This document shows positions 1 to 9,004 of a stretch of 45,216 bases of DNA, one piece after another. Source of the stretch: Anaerolineae bacterium (GTDB lineage: Bacteria; Chloroflexota; Anaerolineae; Anaerolineales; RBG-16-64-43); the NCBI GenBank assembly GCA_003141675.1, contig PLND01000042.1:529-45744 (forward strand), in the 5' to 3' direction. The position numbers were made by a program, and so were the translations under genes. The first letter of the stretch is position 1, and the number at the start of each line of letters is the position of its first letter. The notes under the pieces were generated by a model. The model saw only the letters and a program-made list of their open reading frames with translations. It searched no databases and was not told the DNA's origin.

Positions 1-983
1 GTGCTCGAGATCACGCCGGCGATGCTGCCGTATTCGTCGGTGACCAGCGCGAAGCGGTCGCCCATTCTTTTAAATTGCTCCAGCGCCTGCAGGGCTTCCG
101 CGCTTTCCGGAATGAACAGGGGCGGCCGGAGCAGTTTCCGCAAATCCGGCGGATCGCAGGAGAATCCGTGCGCCAGGAGGTCCTTGGTATGCAGGATCCC
201 CAGCACGCGGTCCATCTCGCCTTGCGACACGGGAAAGCGGGTGCGGTGGCTGTTGAGGATCTGGTCGTGGATGGCGGCCGCGGGTTCGTCCAAATCGATC
301 CAATCGATATCCGGGCGGGGGGTCATCAGCGCGCCCACCCGCTGTCCGCCGAGCCGGAACACGCCCTCCACCATCGCCTGTTCGGCCTCCTCGAATACGC
401 CCGCCTGCGTGCCCTGCTCGAGGAGCACCTTGATCTCGTCTTCGGTCACCGGCGGTTCGACGGAGGGGCGCACGCCGAGCATGCGGAGGATCAGATTGGA
501 GGAACCCGAGAGGAGCACTACCAGCGGGTGCATCAGGCGGGAAAGCGTGCGGATCGGAACGGCGATCGCCACCGCCAAGCGTTCGGCCGAATGCAGGGCC
601 AGTTGCTTGGGGACCAGTTCCCCCAACACCAGGGTGAAAAAAGCGAGCGTTAAAACGACGAGGACAAACGAAGCGCCCTCGGCGTACGGGGCGAGGGGCG
701 CGATTTGGGCAATGACGGCGGCCAACTGATGGGCGATGGTCGCTCCGCCGATCGCTCCGACGAGCGTGCCGACGAGCGTGATCCCGATCTGGATCGCGGC
801 CAGGAACATATCCGGCCGGCCGGAGAGTTCCAAGGCGGCCCGGGCGCGTTCATTCCCGCTCTCGGCCAGCGGCTCGAGGCGGGATTTTCGCGCGGAGATC
901 AGGGCCATCTCCGACATTGCGAAGAATCCGTTTAGGAGGATCAGGAAAAAGAGGATGATGATTTCCAGCACGAAGCTTTGCAT
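1..983 (-). CDS. HlyC/CorC-type CNNM/CBS-domain membrane protein (3' end cut by window edge)
   Basis: Translation of the minus strand from the ATG at 983 stays open to base 1, giving about 327 residues with the C-terminus missing. Residues 1-24 are a hydrophobic helix followed by MSEMALIS, the hallmark start of the CNNM (DUF21) domain. More membrane segments follow, with the conserved LGELVPKQLAL motif near residue 120. A CBS pair begins near residue 210 with LMTPRPDIDWI and later LGILHTKDLL; the frame ends in LVTDEYGSIAGVIS, typical of the second CBS. The family is linked to divalent cation (Mg/Co) transport or efflux; the older name hemolysin C is misleading. GAGGAG lies about 10 bases before the ATG. 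It follows the sensor kinase on the same strand after 132 bases and may share its transcript. Confidence 0.9.
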   Translation of the reverse strand, partial: MQSFVLEIIILFFLILLNGFFAMSEMALISARKSRLEPLAESGNERARAALELSGRPDMFLAAIQIGITLVGTLVGAIGGATIAHQLAAVIAQIAPLAPYAEGASFVLVVLTLAFFTLVLGELVPKQLALHSAERLAVAIAVPIRTLSRLMHPLVVLLSGSSNLILRMLGVRPSVEPPVTEDEIKVLLEQGTQAGVFEEAEQAMVEGVFRLGGQRVGALMTPRPDIDWIDLDEPAAAIHDQILNSHRTRFPVSQGEMDRVLGILHTKDLLAHGFSCDPPDLRKLLRPPLFIPESAEALQALEQFKRMGDRFALVTDEYGSIAGVISS

Positions 984-1107
984 CTACCCGCCACTCCTCT
1001 TTACCGCACTTTTCACCGGGCGTAAGCCCGGGACTATCGCCGGACGGTCACGGAAGAATTCTAGCATAGGAAAGGATCGCTCCCATCCCGCCCGGCGGCG
1101 GAAAAGC

Positions 1108-1127
1108 GCGTCGGCTTATGCCGACGA
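1108..1127 (-). terminator. Short hairpin at the kinase stop codon, possible weak terminator
   Basis: On the minus strand CGTCGGC-ATAA-GCCGACG forms a perfect 7-bp stem with a four-base loop. The kinase stop TAA lies inside that loop. The sequence after it is cgcttttcc, so the U tract is short and termination is doubtful. It may instead mark the operon boundary or slow the ribosome at the stop. Confidence 0.35.
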
Positions 1128-4025
1128 AACCGGGATGGTGAAATGAAAAGTTGTACCTTTGTGCAGTTCGCTTTCAAACCAGATCTTCCCACCGTGCATT
1201 TCCACGAGGTTGCGCGTGATGTTCAATCCCAGCCCGGTTCCCGGCAGATCGCGGACCGTCCGGTCTTCGGAGCGGAAAAATTTCTGGAAGATGCTTTTCT
1301 GCTCCTGGGGCGAGATTCCCAGGCCGGTATCCTGGATTAGCACGTGAACCACCTCCGGCGGACCGCTGGGATCCCAGCGGTTGGAGGAACGTTCGGCGGC
1401 AATGCGAAAGGCGCCGCCGGACAGGGTGTATTTCTGCGCGTTGCTGAAAAGGTTGGTGAGGATCTGGATCAGGCGCCCGCGATCGACCCACACCGGCGGC
1501 AGATCGGAAGGAATGTCGAGGGTCAGTTTCTGCTCCTTGGATTCGATCTGCGACCGCAGGGCGTCGATCACCTCCTCCAGCGCCGGAACCAGAGCCACGG
1601 CGGCGAATTCCAGCTTCAACCGGCCGGTTTCAATCCGGGAGATGTCGTTCAGGTCGGAGACCAGCGCGGCCATGCGGTCGGCGTTAAGCCGGATGGTGGC
1701 CAGGAAGTTGGCTTGCGGCTGGGTTACCGGACCGACCGCGCCCTGGGCCAGCAGATCGGTGTAGCCGCGGATCGAGGTCATGGGGGTCTTCAGTTCATGA
1801 GCCACAAAGGAGATGAACTCGCTCTTGGCCTGGTCGGCGTTCCGGACCTCGCTGTAGAGCTGCGCGCTTCCAATCGCGATCGCCGCGTGGGATGCCAGCC
1901 GCTCCAGGAATTCCATCTGCGAGGGGGAAAATGCATCGGCCAATTCGGATTCGAGAAGCAGCACACCCATCGTTTGAACGTTGCGCCGGATGGGGACGAG
2001 CAAAATGGTTTTGCCGCCGGGGAGCAGACCCGGGGAGGAAGAACCTTCCGCCGACCGCAGCACTGCCCTTCCGGAATGCACGGCGTCCGCCAGAGCGCCG
2101 AATTCGGAGGGGAGGGGACTGCCGATCCCGGGCGCGAGCGATTCCGGATAGCCGCGGACGGCAGCCACGTTAAATTGATCCCCGTCCAGGCCGGCCGCGA
2201 GTCCGGCGGCGGATTCCGTATATCGGACCGCCCAATCCAGGGTGATCGCCATGGCCTGGAGGGGATCCGATGCGCTGTTTAAATCCTGGTCGAGGTGTTG
2301 CAGGGAGGCCAGTTCGTCGGCCATGGCGGCCGGTGCCCCGGGTTGCCCGTCGGGGCCAGCGGCGGAGAGCGCCATCGCGGCCGTCGTCGCGTATTCCTGC
2401 ATCAGATTTTCCTCTTGGGCCGGAAGAGAGGCGCCCTGTGATGGATTCCACAGCACGATCCAGCCCATCAGTTTTTCCTTCCGGCGGAGCGGGAAGGATG
2501 CGGCGCGGAGAAAATCGGAGCCGTTCTCCCAAACCGCCTGGCGAAATGGATCGTCGTCCGGAAGGAGCGGGATGTAATTCGGGCGTTCTCCCGCAGGCGG
2601 CCGGGTAAATGGATGATCCGGTCCCAGGGACGGCAGTCCGTCCGTTTCTTCCGCGAGGCCGTCTTGTCGCGCAACCACCCAGGCGCCGGCCGGATCCGGA
2701 AGCAGCAGGAAAGCGGCCTCGCAGGGGAAAAGATCCCTTGCTCCGGAGAGGATCACGTCGGCGAGGGCCTTTTGGTCCGCGGCTCCGGCGATCCGGCGCG
2801 TCGCCCGCAGGAGCGCCCCGAGCAACTCCGAGCGGCGCGCGGACAGGCGCTCGAGGATCAATCGCGAGACGGCCGGCCCGGCGTGCGCGGCGATGGATTC
2901 CAGTAAAAAGCGGTCGGCCTCCCCGAACGGTTCGTCCCGCAGGAGAACGAGAGCTCCGATAACGGATGCTCCCGCCGCCAGGGGGACTCCGACCCAGGTG
3001 CCGGCCCGCTCGCGCCGGGGAAGATTCCGGATCCGGCAGGCTTCGGAGTAATCCTCGGTCAGGAGCGTTTCGCCCGTGCGCACCACTTCTCCCGCCAGAT
3101 CCTCTCCGATCGGAAAAGGAACACCCTCGCGCGCTTTGCGGCGCGTGCCGTCTTCGGAGTAGAAGGCATACGAAAGAAGGGAGGATGCTTCCCCGGCCAG
3201 CGCGATCCGGAACGAGCGCGCCGGGACCAGGCGGAGCGTTTGCGATTGGAGCAATTCCAGCAGCACGTCGAGATCGGCGGCGGAATGAATTACCCGCGAA
3301 AGCAGCAGAAGCGCGTCGCGCGAATCGGCATAGATATTTTTTTCCTGCGCCTCCGCGGCCATCGCCTGGCCGGCCCACGACCGCAACTGGGAGAGGTCTT
3401 CTTCGGAATATTTCCGGTCGCCGCCGCGGGGACCCAAAACGGCAAACCCCTCCAACTGTCCGTCCTTGCGCAGCGCGACGACGGCCCGCGCGCCCAGCGT
3501 GAACAGGCGCGCGCGGTCGCCGAACAGATCAGCGGGCGGTTCGGGTGCGATCACGCGCGTTTCGGTGCCCGAGGCCAGATTTTGGGCCAGATCGCCGTCC
3601 GTGGAAAAGGCGATATCCGTGGTGGATGACGAAAACGTTTTTGCGTCGGCCTGGAGCAGAAACAAGTGGACATGCGCCGGGGAAAATCTCTCCCCGATCC
3701 GGTGGAGGAAATCCGCGACCGGATTCGCGGGCGCGGCGGAGGTTCCCGCCCGGGCGGTCTTCGCATGGCGGAGGGAATTCCCGAAGGAGCGGGCGGGCGT
3801 TTTTTCAATCTGCCCCAGCATCCCTCTTCGGATCGGCCAGAGGATCAGGGCCGATAGGGTGGTCATTCCCACCCGCACAGCCGTCGGGAGGTTGGGAAGA
3901 ACGGCGGTGATGAAAACGGCGCATCCGAAGATCAGCAGCAGGAAGCCGAGATCCAGGAAAAAGACATACCAATCGGAGACCGGACTTCGGCGAGGATTGG
4001 AGGAATGTTCTCCCGCGGGATTCAT
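1116..4025 (-). CDS. Membrane-anchored multi-GAF sensor histidine kinase
   Basis: A 969-residue protein. Two hydrophobic segments (about residues 18-43 and 47-66) anchor it to the membrane with almost no extracytoplasmic loop, so it probably senses cytoplasmic or membrane signals. A long middle section (about 100-730) has the alternating pattern of several GAF domains, for example LVPARSFRIAL and GVPLAAGASVIGALVLL. The kinase core is complete: HisKA with FVAHELKTP (phospho-accepting His about 743), N box near 855-864 (ILTNLFSNAQ), G1 DTGLGIS and G2 GTGLGLNI, ending in FHFTIPVSS. No response regulator is adjacent, so its partner is unknown. It starts 12 bases after the LysM/C39 gene, suggesting co-transcription and perhaps cell-wall sensing (inference). 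Confidence 0.93.
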   Translation of the reverse strand: MNPAGEHSSNPRRSPVSDWYVFFLDLGFLLLIFGCAVFITAVLPNLPTAVRVGMTTLSALILWPIRRGMLGQIEKTPARSFGNSLRHAKTARAGTSAAPANPVADFLHRIGERFSPAHVHLFLLQADAKTFSSSTTDIAFSTDGDLAQNLASGTETRVIAPEPPADLFGDRARLFTLGARAVVALRKDGQLEGFAVLGPRGGDRKYSEEDLSQLRSWAGQAMAAEAQEKNIYADSRDALLLLSRVIHSAADLDVLLELLQSQTLRLVPARSFRIALAGEASSLLSYAFYSEDGTRRKAREGVPFPIGEDLAGEVVRTGETLLTEDYSEACRIRNLPRRERAGTWVGVPLAAGASVIGALVLLRDEPFGEADRFLLESIAAHAGPAVSRLILERLSARRSELLGALLRATRRIAGAADQKALADVILSGARDLFPCEAAFLLLPDPAGAWVVARQDGLAEETDGLPSLGPDHPFTRPPAGERPNYIPLLPDDDPFRQAVWENGSDFLRAASFPLRRKEKLMGWIVLWNPSQGASLPAQEENLMQEYATTAAMALSAAGPDGQPGAPAAMADELASLQHLDQDLNSASDPLQAMAITLDWAVRYTESAAGLAAGLDGDQFNVAAVRGYPESLAPGIGSPLPSEFGALADAVHSGRAVLRSAEGSSSPGLLPGGKTILLVPIRRNVQTMGVLLLESELADAFSPSQMEFLERLASHAAIAIGSAQLYSEVRNADQAKSEFISFVAHELKTPMTSIRGYTDLLAQGAVGPVTQPQANFLATIRLNADRMAALVSDLNDISRIETGRLKLEFAAVALVPALEEVIDALRSQIESKEQKLTLDIPSDLPPVWVDRGRLIQILTNLFSNAQKYTLSGGAFRIAAERSSNRWDPSGPPEVVHVLIQDTGLGISPQEQKSIFQKFFRSEDRTVRDLPGTGLGLNITRNLVEMHGGKIWFESELHKGTTFHFTIPVSSA

Positions 4026-4037
4026 ATTCGCTTGGAA

Positions 4038-5090
4038 TTATCGCGCGGGCAGGGTTAGCGCCCGGCCGGGATAAATGGTGTAAGGCCAGGCTATTTGGTT
4101 GGCGCCGGCGATATCGGGCCAGTATAACCCGAACTGCGCGGCGATACCCGCCAGCGTATCGCCCGGTTGGACGATGTAGGTTGAAGGCACGTCGGCCGAT
4201 GTATTCACCGGGGGCGGGGTAATGGGCAGAGCCGGGGCGGATGATCCGCTTCCGGAGACGAGCAGCTGCTGGCCCGGGAAGATTGCGTAGGGAGCGTAGA
4301 GATTGTTCCACGCGGCGAGATCGGTCCAGCCGATGCCGAACCGCGCGGCGATGTTCCGTAAGGTATCGCCCGAGTGCACCGTGTAATACGCCGCTTGGGA
4401 GGAAACGGCCGACGACATCGCGGAGTTCATCAGCGGCCGGAGATTGATTCCGCTCCCGATGACGGCCATGTCCCCAAGGACGGCCCACGAATTAAGGAAC
4501 TGCGCCCGGTCGATCCGTTGCGCCAGCCCCGTAAACGCATCCAGCACCAGATAGGAGGATGAATCGTATCCAATGACGATTCCGGTGTGTTCGAAAGGAG
4601 CGGCCTGGAAGACGGCGCCGTCGGATGCGGTCAGAGGAATTGCCGCAACCGTCCGGAAGCCGTAGATGTACCAAACGATCACGGGGCGTCCGGATGCGAT
4701 TTCCGACTGCAGTTCAATTTCGGATAGGTTGCTGTGCGCGGCCGCCGGGATTCCGTACGCGCCCTGGAGCAATGCGGCCACCGGGCCGGCGTACACGCCG
4801 TACCCGCGCGGGGGCAGGTTGCCGGGCGTGTCGTCGACGTTTCCCACGAACCCGGTTTCCGGATTGTCGGTCCCGGGGAGTTGTTGGAGGAAGGTGATCT
4901 CGTCCACCTCCACGCCCCAGAAGGCCGCCCAATCCGCGGCCGAACGCGCTTCGCAATCAAGCGACAGCGATTGCGGATGGCCGCTGACGCTGCTTATGGC
5001 CGCCGCCGGCGGGAGGTCGTATGCCCGCACGGATGAGGGGATCATTATCGCAACGACCAGGGCCGGCAGCAGAAAAGTTCGGATCGACAT
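4038..5090 (-). CDS. Secreted C39-like peptidase-fold protein with two LysM domains
   Basis: 350 residues. Residues 1-23 form a signal peptide (hydrophobic core ending in VRA). Residues about 35-215 resemble the Peptidase_C39-like (C39_2) fold: candidate catalytic Cys in SLDCEARS near residue 45, candidate His in FEHTGIVIGY, and LVLDAF supplying a possible Asp. Two LysM repeats follow: YTVHSGDTLRNIAARFG (about 240-280) and YIVQPGDTLAGIAAQFG (about 305-347), which bind glycan, usually peptidoglycan. The likely role is a cell-wall-bound cysteine hydrolase or binding protein; activity is not shown by sequence alone. It is the first gene of a minus-strand run with the kinase. TAGAAT lies six bases before the ATG and no Shine-Dalgarno is evident, so the mRNA may be leaderless. 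Confidence 0.85.
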   Translation of the reverse strand: MSIRTFLLPALVVAIMIPSSVRAYDLPPAAAISSVSGHPQSLSLDCEARSAADWAAFWGVEVDEITFLQQLPGTDNPETGFVGNVDDTPGNLPPRGYGVYAGPVAALLQGAYGIPAAAHSNLSEIELQSEIASGRPVIVWYIYGFRTVAAIPLTASDGAVFQAAPFEHTGIVIGYDSSSYLVLDAFTGLAQRIDRAQFLNSWAVLGDMAVIGSGINLRPLMNSAMSSAVSSQAAYYTVHSGDTLRNIAARFGIGWTDLAAWNNLYAPYAIFPGQQLLVSGSGSSAPALPITPPPVNTSADVPSTYIVQPGDTLAGIAAQFGLYWPDIAGANQIAWPYTIYPGRALTLPAR

Positions 5091-5180
5091 ATTTATATTC
5101 TAAGCTTTTCCTTAATTTCTGATCTGCAAATACTCCACCTTCGCCCTATGTTGCTTTTCCATCCCATCCTTCCTCACCAG

Positions 5181-5258
5181 ACCTCTCCCTCCTTCTCCCC
5201 TCGCTTCGCTCGAGGACAGGCCGTTTCATGGGAAGGAGGGAGAGGATGAGGAGAGGGG
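5181..5258. repeat. Palindromic purine/pyrimidine intergenic repeat
   Basis: CCTCTCCCTCCTTC (5183-5196) is exactly complementary to GAAGGAGGGAGAGG (5232-5245), giving a 14-bp stem around a loop that itself contains CTCGcttcgCTCGAG. The composition and the GACC edge resemble the elements at 17333-17535 and 23403-23511. The rest of the 398-base divergent gap between the LysM gene and maf is AT-rich with several small inverted repeats (for example ccggcc/ggccgg at 5455-5478); no gene was seen there. Confidence 0.7.
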
Positions 5259-5488
5259 GGATGGGCCAGGGTGTCAGTAAAAGAAAAAAACTAACACCTA
5301 CTTGAAAATATACACTTTTCATCTATGGTGGTGATTGCCAATCACATAGGCCATTCATCCAAACTACTTTCCCAAATTAACAACAGGAATAGAAAATAAA
5401 CATAATTGCGCCCAAAAAATAGGGCAATATGCGTTTGATACAATAGCGCCTTGGCCGGCCGGACCTTCCGGCGGCCGGATGAAAAAGC

Positions 5489-6139
5489 ATGCGATTGATT
5501 TTAGCGTCTGTTTCACCGCGCCGGCGGGAATTGTTGCGGCAATGCGGCATCGACTGCGAAGTCCGGTCGGCGGATATCGAGGAAGCCTTGCGCGAAGGGG
5601 AAAAACCGGAAGCGGCGGCCCTGCGACTGGCGCTGGAGAAAGCGCGCGACGTATCGCGTCCATTAAAAGGAAGCGGAGCGTGGATCCTGGCGGCGGATAC
5701 CGTGGTCGCCGACGGTCCCGCGGTTCTGGGCAAACCGCGCGACGCGGCGCAGGCACGGGAATATCTGCTGCGGCTGCGCGGCCGCGAGCACCGGGTGATC
5801 ACCGGAGTATGCCTTTTGCGCCCGCCGACGGAAGAAGCATTCACCGCCGTGGAACTAACCACGGTGCGCATGCGGGATTATTCCCCCTCCGAGCTGGAAG
5901 AGTATCTGGAGAGCAGCGACGCGATGGACAAAGCCGGAGCGTACGCCATCCAGCATCCGGCCTTCCATCCGGTGGAATCCCTGGACGGGTGTTACACTAA
6001 CGTCGTGGGGTTTCCGATGTGCCGCGTATACGATCTTCTGGAACGGGCGGGATCGAAGCCCATCCGGCCGCTGCCGGAAGGCTGCCGTGCGGGCGGGGCG
6101 TGCGGGTTTGACGATAGGAAATTTCCGCGTAGGATTTAG
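5489..6139 (+). CDS. maf: Maf-like nucleotide pyrophosphatase
   Basis: 216 residues. The N-terminus LILASVSPRRRELLRQCG carries the Maf signature S-x-S-P-R-R. WILAADTVV near residue 70 supplies the conserved Asp/Thr/Val, LGKPRDAAQAREYL is the next family block, and the family C-terminal part DKAGAYAIQ with SLDGCYTNVVGFP is present. Maf/YceF/YhdE proteins hydrolyse non-canonical or canonical nucleoside triphosphates to monophosphates, a house-cleaning role. Typical family length is about 190-200 residues; the extra 20 residues after LLERAGSKP look like low-complexity read-out rather than a domain. The 3' end of this gene was duplicated further downstream (8808-8896). Confidence 0.93.
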   Translation: MRLILASVSPRRRELLRQCGIDCEVRSADIEEALREGEKPEAAALRLALEKARDVSRPLKGSGAWILAADTVVADGPAVLGKPRDAAQAREYLLRLRGREHRVITGVCLLRPPTEEAFTAVELTTVRMRDYSPSELEEYLESSDAMDKAGAYAIQHPAFHPVESLDGCYTNVVGFPMCRVYDLLERAGSKPIRPLPEGCRAGGACGFDDRKFPRRI

Positions 6140-6162
6140 AAAGCCGCGGAAAATCGTTAATC

Positions 6163-6279
6163 TGTCATTGCGAGCCTGCCCTCGCGAAGCGGGGGCGACC
6201 GAAGGGAGCGAAGCCCCGGCCGCGCCACGGAAAATGTACTCTTGCAGTGTAGGGGCCGGGGCGGGGCTCGCGATGACAT
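6163..6279. repeat. REP-like inverted repeat with TGTCATTGCGAG termini
   Basis: TGTCATTGCGAGCC at the left end is mirrored by GGCTCGCGATGACA at the right end (13 of 14 paired), with a GC-rich interior including CCCCGGCC/GGCCGGGG. It sits between maf and the first PBP gene. The equivalent stretch of the downstream duplicate lacks it, so it was probably inserted here after the duplication. A related element with TGTCATTCCGAG ends lies at 13650-13781. Confidence 0.75.
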
Positions 6280-6326
6280 AGATTGTTTTTTTCCTGCAGC
6301 CTGTTGGCCGCGGAGGAGAGGAAGTT

Positions 6327-8591
6327 TTGAAGAAGATCATCGGGGGTATTGGAATTCTCGTGATCCTCATCGTTGGTATATTCGTCGTCCGCCCGTTGCT
6401 CCTGCACAAGAGCGTCGGGCTGCTGGGCTCGTCGACGAGTACGCAATCCCCCCTCGGTCTTGACGTCACCCATACGCCCACCGCCGAATCCGCCGCGCGG
6501 GCGTTCCTCGACGGCTGGCAGTCGGAAAATTACACCAAGATGTATTCCCTTCTCACCCAGCTCACCAAAGACGGGATTACGCAGGATCAATTCCGCAAGA
6601 CCTACCAGGACGTTTCCGATACGGTCACGATCCAGACGCTCTCTTACCGGATTATCTCGGTGGAGATGACCCCGTCGGATTCGACGGTGATGTTCGAAGT
6701 CACATTCCATACCATCCTCGTGGGCGACATCACAAAACAAACCCGGATGCTGCTGAAGAATCAAGACGGCGCGTGGAAGGTGGCGTGGGACCAGCAAACG
6801 ATCCTGCCGGAACTGCAGAGCGGAAACCAGTTGGTCATGCATCATGATCCGCCGGCGCGCGGGAACATCTACGACCGCAACGGGCTGGCGCTGGCCGCCG
6901 AGGGCGATGCGGTGGAGATCGGCGTGATCCCGGGGCAGATCACCGATGAAGAAACGATGCTCTCCTGCCTGTCGATGGTGGTGAACAAACCCAGGGAATT
7001 GATCCGCACGATGTACGATTTCAACCACCCGGACTGGTATTACCCCATTGGGGATGTCAACAAGGCGGATATCGGAGAAGGCTGCCCCTTCGGTACGCTC
7101 AGCCGCCTCGACGGAGTCTCCGTGAGAGTGGCAACCCGGCGCTACTACTTCGGCGGCGGCATCGCTTCGCACGTGGTGGGCTACATCCAGCAGCCGTCGC
7201 CGGAAAATAAAGCGCATTACCTTTCGCTCGGGTACGCCGGCGACGAGCTGGTTGGGGTGAGCGGCTTGGAGCAGTGGGGCGAACAATATCTGGCGGGGAA
7301 ACAGGGCGGAAACCTGTACGTGGTCACGTCCGCTGGGAGCTTCGTCAGCACGATCGCGGAATCCAAGCCGGAAGCGGCGATGGCCATCTACACCACCCTG
7401 GACCGCGATCTGCAGAGCCAGATCGAACAGACGGTCATGGGACAGTTCACCGGCGCGGTGGTGGTGCTCAACCGCAACACCGGCGAAGTGCTGGCGATGA
7501 TGTCGAGCCCGGGCTACGACAGCAACTATTTCAATCCGGGAAGCTTTATCGGATCGAGCACCGGCGAGGTGCAAAACATCCTGGCCGACGAGCGGCACCC
7601 TTTGATTAACCGGGCGGCGCAGGGTTTGTACCCGCTCGGATCGGTGTTCAAGATCATCACCATGGCCGCCGCGCTGCAATCCGGCGAGTTCGATGCAACC
7701 TCCATTATCTATAACGACCGCACCGGATATTTCACGGAACTCCCCGGTTTCACCGGCACGGACTGGATCATTGAACACAAAGTGCCGCCCCACGGAAAAG
7801 AAAACCTGGAACAATGCCTGATCCATTCCTGCAACACCTGCTTCTGGCATGTGGCTTTGGATTTATATTACAAGGACGCTTGGCTGGTCCCGAACATGGC
7901 CGCGGCTTTCGGCCTTGGGCAAAAGACGGGAATCATCGGCGTGACCGATGAGGCCGGTTCGCTGCCCAATCCGGGCTCGAAACAAGATTCCGGCGGCGGA
8001 GATTGGACCGGCGGGGATGCGCTCAACCAGGCCATCGGGCAGGGATCGTTGGAAGTGACGCCGCTGCAGGTGGCGGATTTCGTCGCCGCGGTCGGCAACG
8101 GCGGCACGCTGTACACCCCGCAAATCCTCTACTCCATCCGGCCGCCCATCGGCGATCCGGTTCTCACCTTCACGCCCCAAACCCGGGGCACGTTGCCGGT
8201 GAGTCAGGAGAATTTACAGGCCATCCAGACAGCCATGGCGGGGGTCGTAAACAACCCGGATGGCACAGCTCGGTATCGCTTCTACGGAATTTCCGATCTC
8301 TACAAGATCGCCGGGAAAACGGGAACGGCGCAGACGACCGCGTATGATCTCCCGAATGCCTGGTTCGTCGCGTATACCAACAACAACTTCCCCAACAAGC
8401 CGGATATCGCCGTGGTCGCGATTGCTGAACGCATCGGGGAAGGATCGACCTACGCCGCGCCGATGGTGCGGCGCGTGCTGGAAATTTACTTCGGAGGACG
8501 GCCCCAGACATTGTATCCGTGGGAATCCACCTATGGCATGATCGCCACCGATACGCCGACGGAGACTCCGGAGGAGACACCTGCGCCCTGA
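6327..8591 (+). CDS. Class B penicillin-binding protein with NTF2-like (MecA_N) domain, copy 1
   Basis: 754 residues; a DD-transpeptidase acting outside the membrane on peptidoglycan. One N-terminal membrane anchor (about residues 4-26) is followed by an NTF2-like/MecA_N domain (about 50-160), a PBP-dimer region opening with ARGNIYDRNG (177-186), and a transpeptidase domain from about 350. All three catalytic motifs are present: SVFK (nucleophile Ser439, Lys442), SCN (501-503) and KTG (664-666). The tail is TPTETPEETP-like, probably disordered. The start is TTG, chosen because the strong purine run GGAGGAGAGGAAG sits just upstream and the paralogue at 9005 starts at the same codon. Architecture matches the PBP2a/PBP3 branch; low beta-lactam affinity cannot be inferred. 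No RodA/FtsW partner is in the window. Confidence 0.93.
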   Translation: MKKIIGGIGILVILIVGIFVVRPLLLHKSVGLLGSSTSTQSPLGLDVTHTPTAESAARAFLDGWQSENYTKMYSLLTQLTKDGITQDQFRKTYQDVSDTVTIQTLSYRIISVEMTPSDSTVMFEVTFHTILVGDITKQTRMLLKNQDGAWKVAWDQQTILPELQSGNQLVMHHDPPARGNIYDRNGLALAAEGDAVEIGVIPGQITDEETMLSCLSMVVNKPRELIRTMYDFNHPDWYYPIGDVNKADIGEGCPFGTLSRLDGVSVRVATRRYYFGGGIASHVVGYIQQPSPENKAHYLSLGYAGDELVGVSGLEQWGEQYLAGKQGGNLYVVTSAGSFVSTIAESKPEAAMAIYTTLDRDLQSQIEQTVMGQFTGAVVVLNRNTGEVLAMMSSPGYDSNYFNPGSFIGSSTGEVQNILADERHPLINRAAQGLYPLGSVFKIITMAAALQSGEFDATSIIYNDRTGYFTELPGFTGTDWIIEHKVPPHGKENLEQCLIHSCNTCFWHVALDLYYKDAWLVPNMAAAFGLGQKTGIIGVTDEAGSLPNPGSKQDSGGGDWTGGDALNQAIGQGSLEVTPLQVADFVAAVGNGGTLYTPQILYSIRPPIGDPVLTFTPQTRGTLPVSQENLQAIQTAMAGVVNNPDGTARYRFYGISDLYKIAGKTGTAQTTAYDLPNAWFVAYTNNNFPNKPDIAVVAIAERIGEGSTYAAPMVRRVLEIYFGGRPQTLYPWESTYGMIATDTPTETPEETPAP

Positions 8592-8628
8592 CCGGGCCGG
8601 CGTTTCGGACTGGGTTCGCAAAATTTTA

Positions 8629-8673
8629 ACAGGAGTTACAGGATTTTCTTCCCTACGATCCTGTAAATCCTGT
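8629..8673. repeat. Inverted repeat of the CAGGA..ACAGGAT type
   Basis: ACAGGAGTTACAGGAT (8629-8644) pairs with ATCCTGTAAATCCTGT (8658-8673), 15 of 16 positions. It lies 38 bases after the first PBP gene and could form a strong hairpin in the 3' UTR. Part of the motif (AGGATTGTCAGGATT) also follows the second PBP. The rest of the 413-base gap to the second PBP holds AT-rich DNA and the maf remnant. Confidence 0.65.
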
Positions 8674-8807
8674 CATAAGAATACACTGTCCATTAACATT
8701 TAAAAAATAACCGAGTCTTTGTGGATAACTTTATCAACCCCAAAATTCCAAAATTTTTCATACAATTTACCAATATCATCCGGGAATAATTATCAAAGCG
8801 AATTCCG

Positions 8808-8896
8808 CCCTCCCATCCGTTGGAATCCCTGGATGGGTGTTACACTACCGTTGATCGGTTTCCTTCTGCCGTGAAGCCGATCTTCTGGAATAGACG
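8808..8896 (+). pseudogene. Remnant of the maf 3' end, left by tandem duplication
   Basis: This stretch aligns with the maf coding region at about 5959-6049. It still encodes HPLESLDGCYTTVDRF against HPVESLDGCYTNVVGF in maf. It then loses one base relative to maf before the shared GATCTTCTGGAA and runs out of frame. Similarity continues more weakly to the shared GATTTCCGCG/GAAATTTCCGCG just before each PBP gene. The N-terminal three quarters of maf are absent, so it cannot encode a working protein. It records the left end of the duplicated unit. Confidence 0.8.
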
Positions 8897-9004
8897 GAAG
8901 AAAGTCGGCCCGGCCGTATCCGGGAGGGTGCGGTGAGTGCGGTGCATGCGCATGGATAAGATGAGATTTCCGCGCCCGAATCCTGCGCGGAGGAGAGTGA
9001 TGGT

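Noticed and set aside
6165-7850. 561-residue minus-strand open frame opposite the first PBP gene
   Set aside because: It is the antisense shadow of a well-supported gene in GC-rich DNA, has no family resemblance, and crosses the REP-like element.
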